From positions 23,312,446 through 23,376,445 of the forward strand of contig CM043969.1 in NCBI GenBank assembly GCA_014529385.2: a stretch of 64,000 nt of DNA, in the 5' to 3' direction. The notes beneath the pieces were generated by a model. The model was not told the DNA's origin. It did not search any database and saw only the letters and a program-made list of their open reading frames with translations. Of the stretch, positions 35,414 through 46,349 are shown piece by piece; position 1 is the first letter of the stretch, and the number at the start of each line of letters is the position of its first letter. This stretch comes from Adiantum capillus-veneris (Eukaryota > Streptophyta > Polypodiopsida > Polypodiales > Pteridaceae). A program made the translations under genes and the position numbers.

Positions 35414-36423
35414 AATCTCCTCTTGTTGAGCTTGAGAAATTCTATAAGGAGGTTTATTAGGTTTAACCCCTTGAGAAAATTGGACAACTCTAATTCCTTT
35501 TGGTTGCTTTTATTTTCTTTTGCTAAAGCATTAGGTTCATTTTGAGAGTCTTTAACAAAAATCATGTACACGGAAATAGAGCTCTTTATTGACTTGTTGA
35601 AAGCTGGTGTATGTACAATGGGGATGGTGTTACCCATTTCCTTAGCATCTATATACATGTCTTTTTCCCTGAACTTAAAGGAGATTCTCCTTTCAAGAAA
35701 TTTAACATCGGCAGCCAGGCGGTCAAACCATGGTGCCCCTAGGATTACATCCTCATGCTTGAGAGGAGAGATAAAGAAGTCCTCTTTGTCCACATAGCCT
35801 TGGACATGAAGCCTCAATTTCCCGATTAAGGGAGTGACTGAAGCTTTTTGCCCCTTGAAGGCACTGTCTGCGGGTAGGACATCTCCCATCTCGTAGGATT
35901 GTATTCCTAGCTTGGTGGCCAACTCTATAGATATAAAATTGTGAGTAGAACCAGGGTCAAAGAGAATAAAAGCATCATGTTCTCTTACCTTTCCCCAAGC
36001 ATGGCATAGAGGAGATCCTTTGTGGTGAGTTTGGTGAGTCTCCTCCTCTTGGATTTCAACCAAGGAAGCTCTAGGAGGATCTTGGCGGTTGTTCTTTTGG
36101 GGACAAGCGCGGTACGCATGCCCTTGTTCGCCGCACTTGAAACACCGGTTATCCTTACGATAACGCTCAAGCTCTTCAGGAGAGAGTTTATTCTTACCTT
36201 TGTAAACTCCCTTCTCTTTAGCTTTGTTGGAGTTACCCTTACGAGACTTTTGGACATTGTCCTTCCCCTTAGGCTCATTGGAACCCTTATTTTCCTGGGG
36301 CTTATTATTTCTTTTTGCCCCCGTTTGGAAATTGATTCGAGAGGCGACCATAGTGTGGTGTATTACCGCCGATATGGTACGTGGTCTTTGGGAGTTGACA
36401 TACTTCGCCATTTCTTCGGTTAA
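35392..36423 (-). pseudogene. Gypsy gag C-terminus and aspartic protease
   Basis: The frame enters from the LTR at LTEEMAKYVN and gives a basic linker, a CCHC zinc knuckle (CFKCGEQGHAYRACP) that binds retroelement RNA, then the retropepsin motif FILFDPGSTHNFIS (DPGS in place of the more usual DSGA/DTGA). The LTR-gag fusion shows that about the first half of gag is deleted. It ends in a frameshift before RT. Confidence 0.88.
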
Positions 36424-38000
36424 GCCTAATAACTTATGTGTAGAGGAAATTAGCATGAACATAGTGGGCATTTCATTAGAATAGATTCCTAATGAGAATT
36501 ACAAGAGTGCTTGGGTGGAGAGAGCAACAAAAAGCATAACACCTAGTTAGATAGCATCGACAATACTTTCAAAAGAGAGAGCAATTAAGCTATTGACAAC
36601 AGTTGAGGACCGGATTTTCATGGAGCCGGTCCCCCCTCCAAAAGGATTTGTATTATGGTTTCTCCCATCAAGAGAGACATTGTACAATACAATTCTTTGT
36701 GTTCCTTCAAGACTAGCTAGTGCAATGAAGATGGAAACTTCATGCACTAAGCAAAACACTTAACAAACACAACCTGAATTATCCCCGTTCTCAGACCCAA
36801 GACCTTACACACCTTTGAAGATGGTGAGAGCTAGCAGGGTATGAGAGTAGATTGAGAGGAAGAAGGAGTATCTTACGAGAAAGATGTACATCTTCTCACA
36901 TAATCACTCATATGTAGCATAACTTAGCTTAGTAATTAGCTTGGTAGAGGAGATGAGCATGCATTGAAGCTTGGCTCTTGGTTGGATTTGCATCCACATG
37001 CCAAGAGAGTGTTGATGTAGGCTTCTATCTCACAAGCTTGGAGTAGGTGATGAGTTCTCCATTAAAGCTTGGGAAGAGATAGTCTTCTCTTTCTTCACAC
37101 ATGAGCTTGTGTGAGTGTGTGTGTGATAATGCCTTGCAAAAATCAGCCCCCTCTCTCTCTTGGGCGAGCCCTCTTGCTAAATGCTCTTCTTGAAGCCTCA
37201 TTGGCCCTCCCCAAGTCAAGCCAATTACAATTAAGCAGCATAAGTGATAGCCTTCTGACATGTGTCCCCCTTTCCCCTTTTGTGAGAGCTTTAGGTAATT
37301 AAATAATTAAAGTAAACTCTCATTGGACCCCTTTGCCTCCTGGCCAATAGGAATCAGGCAAGCCATGGGGCTCCTGAATGCTCATTGGACCCCTTGGGAG
37401 ACTGCCCAATAGTCTTCTAGGAGACTTAATTCTCATTGGTTTCTTTTATTAAATGTTTTTAAATTAATTAAACTAGATTTACTCTAGTTTAATTTTCATT
37501 GGTCCACTTCAAGGGTCATCCAATAGAAATTGGGCACACCTTGTGGGCATCTGGCCTAGGGAGCTGACATGTGTCCCTCATTCCCTTTGTGTAAAGGGAG
37601 CCTGTGTGTGTGTGTGTGTGTGGCTTTCTATCTCATCCCCTACCTTTATGGCTCTCCCCCTCCCATGTAGGGATGTGCAAAGACTTTTAGGGCACACACA
37701 AAGCATCCAATTTTCCCTAGGGTTGACCTTTGGACACAACCTTTGAATTTTGGAACCTTAGCATTTTGGAAGTCTTAATGGGCTGAACCTTAGGGTCTTT
37801 TTAGCCCATTGTTGCACATGGCTCTTTTGCAGATGGCCCCCCCTTTGGATCCCTATTTTCCCTCCTTTGGATCCCTATTGTGGCCGGTCTGCTAGCTTAA
37901 CCAATATTCTAGCTTTTTCTCCCCTGGCCTTCCCCACATTAAATGATCAGTTTAATATGAGAAAATCATTTAGGAGAATTAGATATTGATTATTATGACA
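36424..38000 (-). repeat. 5' LTR of the gypsy element
   Basis: Near-identical to 30832-32394 but lacking the terminal 14-15 bases on the gag side and carrying a short duplication of CCCTCCTTTGGATCCCTATT near 37855. The high similarity indicates a fairly recent insertion. Confidence 0.9.
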
Positions 38001-38405
38001 TCTGATGTGCACCAAGGTGACTTTCTTATGCTTGTTCCGTGTGACATAGAAATCTATCCAGTGTGGCTTGCAATGGCTTTATCTGACATTGATAATGAGC
38101 CTACATCACCAAACTACAGAAAACTCTTGATTCAATATTGGGCACCTTGCGTGAGAAAAAGTGGGATGACAGATACTCAAGCTTACAGTAATTGTTGGAA
38201 GGGTTATTGGGCTGTCAACTATAAGGACCCACAAGTGTGGGAAACTGTAGATGCAATTGTTTGGTCCTGGAGACCCAACAAAGAAGGACCATTTTCTAGA
38301 ATAAAGATTCCAGAAAGGCATGCTCTAAAATCCAAAGAAGGCCTCACTCGTGCACATCAACCACACTTGGATCAAAGTTTAGATATGGTATCAAATGTGG
38401 AGTAG

Positions 38406-39400
38406 AATTATGTGGAGCTTCTATTGTGACTATACTAGTCAATTTGTAAACAAAATCTTTTTTGTATCTTCCTTTGTTTTATGTAATTTGTAGTTATTAT
38501 TCAAATCCATGTGTTGTACATCCTCTTGACTTTTGGTGTTTATCAACACCACAATCCTATGAGAGTTTCACTTTATTTACTAACCACACACCTCAATTTT
38601 TTCCACTTTAAGTGGAAAATTCCCAAATTACATGAATTTAGTCGATTTGGAGATTCCCATAATGTGAGATTTTTACCAAAATACCTAATATGGTCTTATG
38701 TGAAAGACAAACAATCTCACATTGTTGAGCTTGGAGAATGCCCTTATAAGTTTCAGCTTCCCTTGTAAGAGATTTACAATAACCCGGAAGGCCCTTTTCT
38801 CCATCACCAGCAAAGGTCAATAAGCTTGTAGGATTGACAAACGGTGGAGATGCATTAGTCATTTGATTCTTAGGATAGAGAGAGCCTCTCGTCCAGATAT
38901 CTATGTGTTTAGCTCCCTGAGCTCTGAGCGTGTCTATGGATGCGGGAGGTATATGTGTGTTTGCTTTACTATGCTTAATCAATGGTTGGTACTCATTGTG
39001 CAAATCAATGTGAAGGTGATATTTGGCTCGTTTCTGCGTAACATTTGTGTCATTTGAGGAGTGCGCCAGTAGCCAAATGTGCAGGTTTAATGGATAGTGA
39101 AGAGGTGAAGGCGCACCCGCCTTCGTCCCTCCATGTTAGCCTCATTCCCTCCATATTGACGAGGTTCATTCAATGCAACTGAAAAGAAGATTATCCCTCA
39201 ATCATTACGAACGAACGTTCAGAAGAGTAAAGAATCTACTTAAAGTACACTTTTTTAACTTTTACCATGAAAGACCCACCTCTATTATTCGCCATATTTT
39301 CTAGAGAGAGAGTGCGAAAAATACATTTTCTTAGAAGGCCCTCCAAATGACCTCCGAAATTTCCTTATGTTTCAAGCCCTAATAAGGCTACACAAAATCA
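38406..39400. other. Unassigned DNA downstream of the DUF7869-like gene
   Basis: The first 100 bp are probably the 3' UTR (AT-rich, TTGTTTTATGTAATTTG). The rest has short open frames on both strands without recognisable domains. No repeats or transposon ends were seen. Confidence 0.35.
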
Positions 39401-40990
39401 TCAATAACCACATGATAGCCCAATTGAAAAGACCATGGGCCTTTTTGACTCTAACAATGAAGATGAATGCATAAAAAACCCTCATCATAGAGCCCTCAAA
39501 AGGTATATCACAGTTTGCTAAAGAGCTAGAAGAAAATAAGAAGGAAAAAAGGACAATGCAAGTTTTTTCTAAGTCTCTTGCCCCTTTTATGGATATTCTG
39601 TTGAAGAAGAAATTCTTTCAAACATGGAGATCTCAAAAGCCGAGAGGAAAGTGGAGAAGTCTAATGACCCAAACAGAGCTTTTGTTGCTATAGATAAACC
39701 AAATCAGAATAGCAAGAAATGAAGTGTCCCAACTTGAAAGGATTTTATCTAAATTGTAAAGGGATCTTAGACCCTGCTAGACCTATGTCTATAAAGAAAC
39801 GAATGCTACATTTATCTTTACAACTTGATTTCTTCTCTCTGTTGGAGCTTAAAATTTCAGATCATGAACTGGAATGCAATCTTAACAGAGTAAGGTGAGG
39901 ATATAAATGGTTTTTTACCAATCATCATCATGGTAGAGGAGAAGCTATTGTGGGAATCTCTTGCAAATGGACCAACCTCATCCTAGACATTCACAAGTCT
40001 TACCTTGGGGGGTGCACTATGTAATCATGTTAATGTACCACGTGAGTTCAGTAGGAGGGGTTTTAAAATGCAAAAAATTTAGACAATTTAATAGAGATAC
40101 ATTAAAATAAGGGGGTTTTACATTTCATTTTGGCCAAATTTCCTAAAATAAGGGTCATTTTATTCATTCAAACATGTTCAAAAAGGAATTTTTTAATTAC
40201 TCCTTGAACGCACATTATATAGGGGGGTACTGAATAGTGAACCCCCTGAGGATCTAACAAAGACATGTGAATTGTTGTCACTCTTTTTGAACCTATTAAT
40301 TATACTCTTGCTAGTATATATGCTTCTAACTCTGTAATAGATAGATCACAATGCTGATAGGAAATGGCCAAGCTTCCCAAAAATATAGTCATAGCAGGTA
40401 ATAACAATATGGTTGAAAATATTATAGACAGATCAAGGTCATTGGGCAAGGTAATTTTTGGATCTGCAAAAATTAATTGTGTGGATCTTCTTTGACACTT
40501 CGAATTTAATGGATGTATATGAAAATTGTGGCTTTATTTAGAGAAATAAGCACTGAGGTGAATGTTTTAGGGTAGCTAGGCTTGATATAGTTTACATGTC
40601 TGTGAATGTGATTCAAGAACAATGGTTGATCAAAGGTAACTCTGATGCTTTTTTGCTTCCGTCTAATCATAAGCCTGTACTTTTTGATCTGCTAAGGGTT
40701 GATATTTCTCATGAATCTGGTTGGATGCATCTTGATTAGTCTCTTTTTGATATCAAATGTATTAGGGGGAAAATGTAGGATATCCTACATGAGACCTTTT
40801 CCATGTTTTCTTCTCGTGCAAAGGCTTGGGAAAATTCAGCTAAATAGATGATTCCAAAAACCTCTCACATAGTATAAAAAGGTGACTAAAGAAATTAGAG
40901 TAAAGAGAGGAATGATGATAGCTGGGGAAATTCTTCAAATTGAAGAATTTCTCTCCAAAGCTGATCCTCCTCCCATCAATCAAAATCATA
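39400..40990 (+). mobile_element. Degenerate LINE (endonuclease part)
   Basis: Around 39735 one frame reads LKGFYLNCKGILDPARPMSI and LDFFSLLELKISDHELECN, then after a TGA GYKWFFTNHHHGRGEAIVGI. Past 40350 come IVIAGNNNMVEN (the GDFNMxE motif of LINE AP endonucleases, altered) and PSNHKPVLFDLL (SDHxPV-like). Order and motifs fit the APE endonuclease of a plant LINE. There are many stops and frameshifts and a MITE-like insertion at 40007-40247. Reverse transcriptase is absent in this window. Confidence 0.65.
40007..40247. mobile_element. MITE-like insertion within the LINE
   Basis: The left end GGGGGGTGCACTATGTAAT and the reverse complement of the right end (AGGGGGTTCACTATTCAGT) match over about 18 positions with a few differences. 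The element is about 240 bp, AT-rich inside, non-coding, and interrupts a LINE reading frame. A target duplication is not clear. Confidence 0.45.
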
Positions 40991-41028
40991 CAACTTAAAC
41001 ATAGTGTCAGCTCACCTTAAACATAACG

Positions 41029-42010
41029 TCAGCTCACCTTGAAGGTAACAAGAAGGAAAATGTTGTGCTTAGATTGCACACTATAGTTTCTAGGGTCATC
41101 TAGTCCAATGCTTGCATACAGGGCTATGTTCACGAGTGTGATTGTGACCCACTCAACCTTTAACTCTTTTAAAATCTCACACTCATCTAGCTTGATGACA
41201 AACGTTACGAGACCATTGCACTCTTCGGGAGTAACATCAAATAACTGCACAATGTATGTCTGCAAGGCAATCAAATCATAAAAACTATTGTTATACTTGT
41301 CATATACGACTTCCTTCGCTTTTGGCGATATGTATCTTGATTCAATGTGAAAAGGATTTCCCAATGTTTGAAGCCGTTCACTTCTCGTCTCATTTTTTGG
41401 ATAGAGAAAGGGTTTGGAAGTAGCATGTGCTTGATGTGAATATTTTTTTACTTGTTTTTGCATAGGCATGAGTAGGAGGAGTTAGAAAGCCAAACCCTTT
41501 CTTAGTGGAATAGCCTTGCAAATGACCTTATATACTTGTGAATGGCATCATATCCTTTATTCGATATACCAACTTTATCCAAACCATCCTTGGTTCTCCT
41601 TTAAAAGATTGTCAAGCTATTCGGCAATGATCTTACCATCGTGTTTGTCATCCAAGAGACCAACAATGTTTTTTGCATTCAATATGGACCCATAAGGAGA
41701 CAAGGAGGTGATTATGTTGGGCTCCACTTCCTTGTTAGATGCAACAAAGATATGGGAATACATGTCAAAACTAAGAGATATGTCTAAGATCTTATGAATT
41801 TAAACTTAAAAAGGATAGGCTGACTTACTTGATGGCTTGCCCTCTTTTTTTAATTCCTTCGGAGCCAAGCTTAAAGTTCACGATGTCCCGTAGTCATTTT
41901 TTCTCTTTGTAGAAGACCTAATGTTGTTTTTTTTTCTTTGACTCGTTGCGTAAGCTCCTTGATGGTCTCCTTACCGCCTTCAACTTGATGAGTAGATTGC
42001 ATAACTTTCT
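41029..42010 (-). pseudogene. Second, decayed copy of the transposase-like family
   Basis: 41469-41029 encodes LGNPFHIESRYISPKAKEVV, then YDKYNNSFYDLIALQTYIVQ and FVIKLDECEILKELKVEWVT. These align residue for residue with the exon at 1378-2042. Further upstream on the same strand are pieces matching the earlier part of that exon (KVGISNKGYDAIHKYIRSF near 41560) in other frames, and a coiled-coil piece GGKETIKELTQRVKEKKTTL near 41930 like the exon at 2181-2351. Frameshifts and stops are frequent and the C-terminal exons are missing, so this copy is older or decays faster. Confidence 0.65.
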
Positions 42011-42795
42011 AGTGTAAGCGCACATACTCCTTGCATGCAATGTCTCTCTATCATTGCCAAACATCATTTCTTGCAGCCAACTACTTGGTGTAGCCAAGCA
42101 AGCCCTTGTGATCATTTCCCGCATAGTTCTCCAAAGAGGATATATCCTTGACAGGTTCATTGGATTTTGTGATGGAATGCTTTGGATATATTCTTCCATC
42201 CATCCACCAAAGGTCCACATTTTTCATGCCTTGTGATCTAAAGTTCTCCTTCGAAGCTTTGTAGTTGGGCTTACTTATTAATTATGGATAACTATGCTTG
42301 CATAACCGTGCTTGTATATAATCTATCAATATTCTATGGTTGGATTTAGAGAAGCCTGGTGGTACACTATCTCATTGCTCACTACCTCCACCCGCCATGT
42401 TCACACAAGAAGGTGTAGTGTTCACATCGATAATGGTAGGAGTTGATCTCAACCAACGCAAGCCTAGCGGTACCTTTTGTGATTGTTGACATGTAAGCTA
42501 AGGTTCGAGATGGTCTCTTGGTGTTTTCACTTAAAGAAGCCCTAACAATGCTAGAGGGTTGCTCACCCAAATGTAGGTGGGTTCGAAGGAGATCTTTCTT
42601 TTTCTTATGCCCAATCAGTGCGGGCCATGTAGGATGCGCATACCTTCCCTTCACTCTTCTGCCAATGTGGACCTAGCCTATAGCACAAAGCAAGGTTTGG
42701 GGCTCCACAAACAAACGTGAAATCCTTAGAAGGGGAGGAGGAAGAGTTGGAGTGGGGGCACCTGGGGGGCTAGGGGGTGTGGCGTTACTAATTGA
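42011..42795. other. Unassigned DNA, possible remnants of the same family
   Basis: Short minus-strand open frames with protein-like stretches (for example PSSWLQEMMFGNDRETLHAR near 42070) may be further exons of the decayed copy. No reliable exon structure was found. Confidence 0.3.
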
Positions 42796-42798
42796 CAC

Positions 42799-43592
42799 CG
42801 CAATTTTAGAGGGGATCATTGGTTGAAAATAGGCGTCGCATGTCGGTGAAGATCACAACTATTGATCCTGAATGTAAACTAGGTGTAAACTCGATAGTCA
42901 TTGTGAACTACATGTAAATTTTGTAAGCTATGTGAACTATATTATAATCGTGTGAACTCGCTGTAAACATGAAGTAGACTCAGTGTGAACTAGGACCACA
43001 GTGGGCCAAAACTATGCAATATTATGCTACCATTTCCCTTGAATAACAAAACGCGCGGACAAGCATAGTGAGAACACATTCACCTCGTGACAAGGAGTCC
43101 AGAAAAGGAGGTGTCGAATAGTGCCTCCCTTCCCGCGGGGGGGGGGAGACACTACTTGACTTCTCCTTTTTTGGAGGGGATGTATGGTCCCATATTGTTG
43201 TTGATCGTGATCCATTTGGAGGAAAAATATGGATTGGCTGGGTTTGACCTTATGACCTTGCCATCTCATGGATGTGTTACCACTCTGCTAACACACACGA
43301 TTTTTTATGCAAGGAAAAAGGTAGCATTACATTGAGTAGTCTTGGCACGCCAATGATCCTAGTTCACATCGAATTTACTTCAAGTTCATACTTACTTCAG
43401 ACCACCAAAATGTAGTGCACATACCTTGCAATGTTCACATCGCGAGTTTGCACCAAGTTCACATTTAGCTCACAATACCAAAATGTAGTGCACATACCTT
43501 GCGGAGTTCACATATTGTTCACATTTGAGATCAATGGTGTATTCACCGAAACGCGACGCTGATTGTCAACTCGAGGTCCCCTCTAAAATTGG
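42799..43592. mobile_element. Non-autonomous TIR transposon (MULE- or hAT-like, unclassified)
   Basis: About 70 bp at each end form imperfect inverted repeats. The left has CAATTTTAGAGGGGA, then GGCGTCGCATGTCGGTGAAG and ATTGATC; the reverse complement of the right has CAATTTTAGAGGGGA, GCGTCGCGTTTCGGTGAA and ATTGATC. Inside, short GTGAAC motifs cluster near the left end and GTTCAC near the right, as expected of subterminal transposase sites. No transposase is encoded. A nested fold-back with a G9-10 run (43138-43150) and a possible SINE lie in the middle. Confidence 0.55.
43150..43340 (-). mobile_element. Possible tRNA-derived SINE
   Basis: On the minus strand TTAGCAGAGTGGTAACACA fits an RNA polymerase III A box, and about 35 bp downstream AAGGTCAAACCC is a weak B box. 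This is only a resemblance; no 3' tail or target duplication was found. Confidence 0.25.
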
Positions 43593-43705
43593 GGGGTAGT
43601 GGAGGCTAGCTGGCGACGCGAAAAGGAATGGAAATTGGCGGTTCTTGTAGGCCCGAGGCGTGCCGTCCCTGCCTCCGATTCCTCCCTTTTTTTCTGATCA
43701 TCTGG

Positions 43706-43718
43706 CTTTATAATAAAA
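43706..43718 (+). promoter_or_regulatory. Possible TATA box of the TBL gene
   Basis: CTTTATAATAAAA lies about 280 bp before the TBL start codon in otherwise GC-balanced DNA. Position and sequence are compatible with a plant TATA box but nothing else supports it. Confidence 0.25.
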
Positions 43719-43999
43719 AAAGGCGTAGAATATAGTTGTGCAGTCGCATTCACCGACAATGCGACAAGGCATTTCAACGCCTCTCTCACATTTCAATTCC
43801 AGGTAGTCCTTTCGGCATCAACCTTCTTCTACATGCGATCACTGCTTTCTCAAGTTTCGGCGAGAAAGCCTGTTGTGCTCTTCTCTGCACTTTGCTTGTA
43901 GCCCCCCTTCCTGCATGAGGGCCTTTCTACACATCCAACAACACCATCCTTGCATTTATGACACACTCATTAACACTCTTAGTTTCCTGACAAGGCCCC

Positions 44000-45513
44000 A
44001 TGACAACCCACCACAGACATTCTCAAGCTGATGGGCGCCCACCAAAAATAGCAACTCACTACGAGACCGAGCTAATATGGAGCCCCGCACGAAAATCTGT
44101 TATGTGGGCAGCATGCCTCTTGCTCATCGCATTTCTCATTTTCGCATCCATCTTCTCATCGGATTCATTAATCAATCTAATTGCAGAGGAGCAAGCAGAA
44201 ATTGTTACTGGCACAATCTCTCCTTCTACGCAAGATCACATCCCTCCGCCACCTCCCGATTCAGACGTAAAGAAGCTTATCGATTTTTCCGTTGGTATGT
44301 ATGGTTTTACCAATTGTGAGGTCTTCATATGTATGTAGATATGTGTGCCAATGCTGGTTCATGCACAAATGAAGGCTGTAATTATAGAACTGGCATTCCA
44401 GGGGGTTGCAACATATGGAGAGGTGACTGGATCCGACACCCGGACGAGCCTCCTTACACAAATTGGACATGCCCGTATATTCAGGCGAATCAAAATTGTA
44501 TCAAGCTTGGCAGACCAGACCTTGATTTCTTGCAATGGAGATGGAAACCTCATGACTGTGAACTTCCCTTATTTGATGGGAAGTCCTTTCTCAAAATTCT
44601 CGCAGGAAAAAAATGGGCTTTCATTGGGGACTCGTTAGCGCGAAACAATTATCAGTCTGTGTTATGCCATCTTGCTCAGGTAGGATCAAGGGTCACCTGC
44701 AAAATGGCAAAACGGCAAAGCTATTGCATGTAGTTGAACTTTTCCGTGCCGTTTTTTCTGCAGGTTGAGACTCCGGAATGTACTTACAACGATGGTTGGG
44801 ATGGGAATGTACATTGGCTGTTCCCATCTTACAACTTCACATTAGCTGTTGCATGGGCCCCCTTCTTGGTCCAAGGATTAGAGCAGGCGGAAGGCTATGC
44901 AGAGCGTGTTGCGAAGCTTGATTTGGATGTTTTGGATCAGAGCTGGGCACCGGCCTGGGTGCATGACTTCGACTACATTGTTTTGTCAGCAGCGCGTTGG
45001 TACTTGAGAACCTCTGTGTATTTTGTGCAAAATGAGCTAGTGGGCTGCAATATGTGCCCAATGCTGAATGCTACCGACTTGGGTTGGGCCTATGCCTACA
45101 GAGCAGCATTAAGGACCTCCTTCGATTTTCTGATCTCTTCAAATTACACAGGGGTTGTATTCTTCAGGACTTTCTCCCCTGAGCATTGGGAGAATGCCGC
45201 TTGGGATCAGGGTGGGAATTGCACGCAAAAATCCCCATTTAAGAGCAAGTCACATGCTTTAGATGGTCTGTCACAGGTCATCTATGCAATTCAGCTAGAA
45301 GAGTTTGGGAAGACGGTGCAGAGAAGCTCGGAGTATTCATTCAAGTTGAAGATTGTGGACACATTACATGCGGCGGTGCTACGGCCCGACGCGCATCCTG
45401 GCCCATATGGCCATTTCCATCCGAGGGTAACGAATGATTGTGTGCATTGGTGTCTTCCAGGGGCTGTGGATTCTTGGAGTGCCATGATTTTGCATGTGCT
45501 CAAGCATCTGTAG
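44000..45513 (+). CDS. TBL: TBL family polysaccharide O-acetyltransferase
   Basis: Exons 44000-44294, 44339-44679 and 44764-45513 sum to 462 codons including TAG, in frame. The protein is a type II Golgi membrane protein: short cytosolic tail, one membrane helix (VMWAACLLLIAFLIFASIF, about residues 34-52), a stem, then the PMR5N region (CNIWRGDWIRHP, CPYIQANQNCIKLGRPDLDF, WRWKPHDCELPLFDG) and the catalytic domain. The esterase GDS box is FIGDSLARNNYQS; the DxxH motif is NDCVHWCLPGAVDSW near the C-terminus. These supply the Ser, Asp and His triad used to acetylate cell-wall xylan or xyloglucan. The FPSYNFTLAVAWAPFLV segment resembles the TBL19-26 type more than others. The second intron (44680-44763) is normal; the first, 44295-44338, is only 44 bp. 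Confidence 0.88.
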
Positions 45514-45710
45514 TTGTGTGTGTAGTATTGTGTATATAATTAGGGTGCCACTGTATAATTGTAGCTGGGGATGCAGCTCGCCTTGGGAAATTTTGGAGCC
45601 CTCAAGGATCTGCACGGGCTCTGGCATCACCATAATTGGCCCTCATTTGTAAATGTTTGCGCACATTGGCGCATTTGGGGAGGGGTGCAGACTCTCGACA
45701 TCGTAACCAG

Positions 45711-45716
45711 AATAAA
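45711..45716 (+). terminator. Polyadenylation signal candidate of TBL
   Basis: AATAAA about 200 bp after the TBL stop codon, in the expected range for a plant 3' UTR. Confidence 0.4.
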
Positions 45717-45886
45717 GTAGGAACAACACAAGCACACAAGCACGCAAATTTACTGTGTCAAATTTTACGAACATTGTTGTCGTATATCCTTCCCTAGTAG
45801 TATGTATATATTGAACAACCTCCTTCCAATACAAACAAAGTGAACTACTCTCACAATGGCTTGCCAAAATGTTTCCTTTTTCTTTT

Positions 45887-45930
<44 letters not shown>

Positions 45931-46349
45931 ACGCACATGCCGATGAGAGCGCCAGTGGCTGTGCGCAAGGGCGTGGTGGATCTCTCGTGCACTTGTGGTG
46001 GGCTTCTACACATTTGCATCGCAAGCGGCCACTGCAGCACTGCATGTGCACATGCTAAGGAGGGAGGGAGAGGGGGAGAGATTTTAACAATCCCAAAGAT
46101 ATACCCAACGTGTCTTGAAGGCAAGAGTCGTCACTCATGTTGGATAGAGGGATCCCGGAGAGGGATAGCCAATCTACCACACTTTTGTCTTTCGAAATGA
46201 CATCCCACTTTCCTCTCCTGGCTCACATACATACACACATCCATGGGAGAGATGGGTTGGACACATGCGACAAAGCACCGATGGGTACCAATGCTATAAG
46301 TCGCACTGCATCGATCGACATTGTAATGGAAATGGCCTATGAACTTTGA
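45717..46349. other. Intergenic DNA with (GA)n microsatellite
   Basis: An uninterrupted GA run at about 45891-45926 is the main structure. Open frames across it on both strands are low-complexity. Confidence 0.5.

Larger units (their letters stand above)
30832..38000 (-). mobile_element. Ty3/gypsy LTR retrotransposon (chromovirus type), defective
   Basis: Two long direct repeats bound the element: 30832-32394 and 36424-38000, the outer ends being TGTAAC and TATGACA. A 5-bp target duplication TCTGA is at 30827-30831 and 38001-38005. Coding order on the minus strand is gag (C-terminal part)-protease-RT-RNase H-integrase-chromodomain, the Ty3/gypsy order. A polypurine tract (AAGAGAGAGG) abuts the 3' LTR near 32397-32410. 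The 5' LTR runs straight into the gag C-terminus at 36424: the LTR end, the primer-binding site and gag N-terminus are deleted. Two frameshifts (about 35.4 and 34.35 kb) break pol, so the element is not autonomous. Confidence 0.93.
30101..38405 (+). pseudogene. DUF7869-like transposon-related gene split by a gypsy insertion
   Basis: The coding parts are 30101-30831 and 38001-38405. After a CAAAACCATCCAG acceptor the first part reads LGFLMVGHTHEDIDAMFSRF, the hallmark GHTHxDxD motif of plant DUF7869-type proteins, then about 200 further residues rich in aromatic and charged positions. The second part contains DIEIYPVWLAMALSDIDNEP, YWAPCVRKSG, CWKGYWAVNYKDP and DAIVWSWRP, then ends at TAG 38403-38405. 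The break falls inside a Ser-Asp pair; both flanks carry TCTGA, and the frames are in register when the element and one TCTGA are ignored. There are no other stops, so the gene was intact before insertion. Upstream exons were not found; satellite block 5 lies directly upstream. DUF7869 function is unknown; the family is often transposon-linked. Confidence 0.7.

Noticed and set aside
43087-43335. Open frame in the middle of the TIR element
   Set aside because: Passes through a G-run and fold-back; it is more likely SINE- or MITE-like non-coding sequence.
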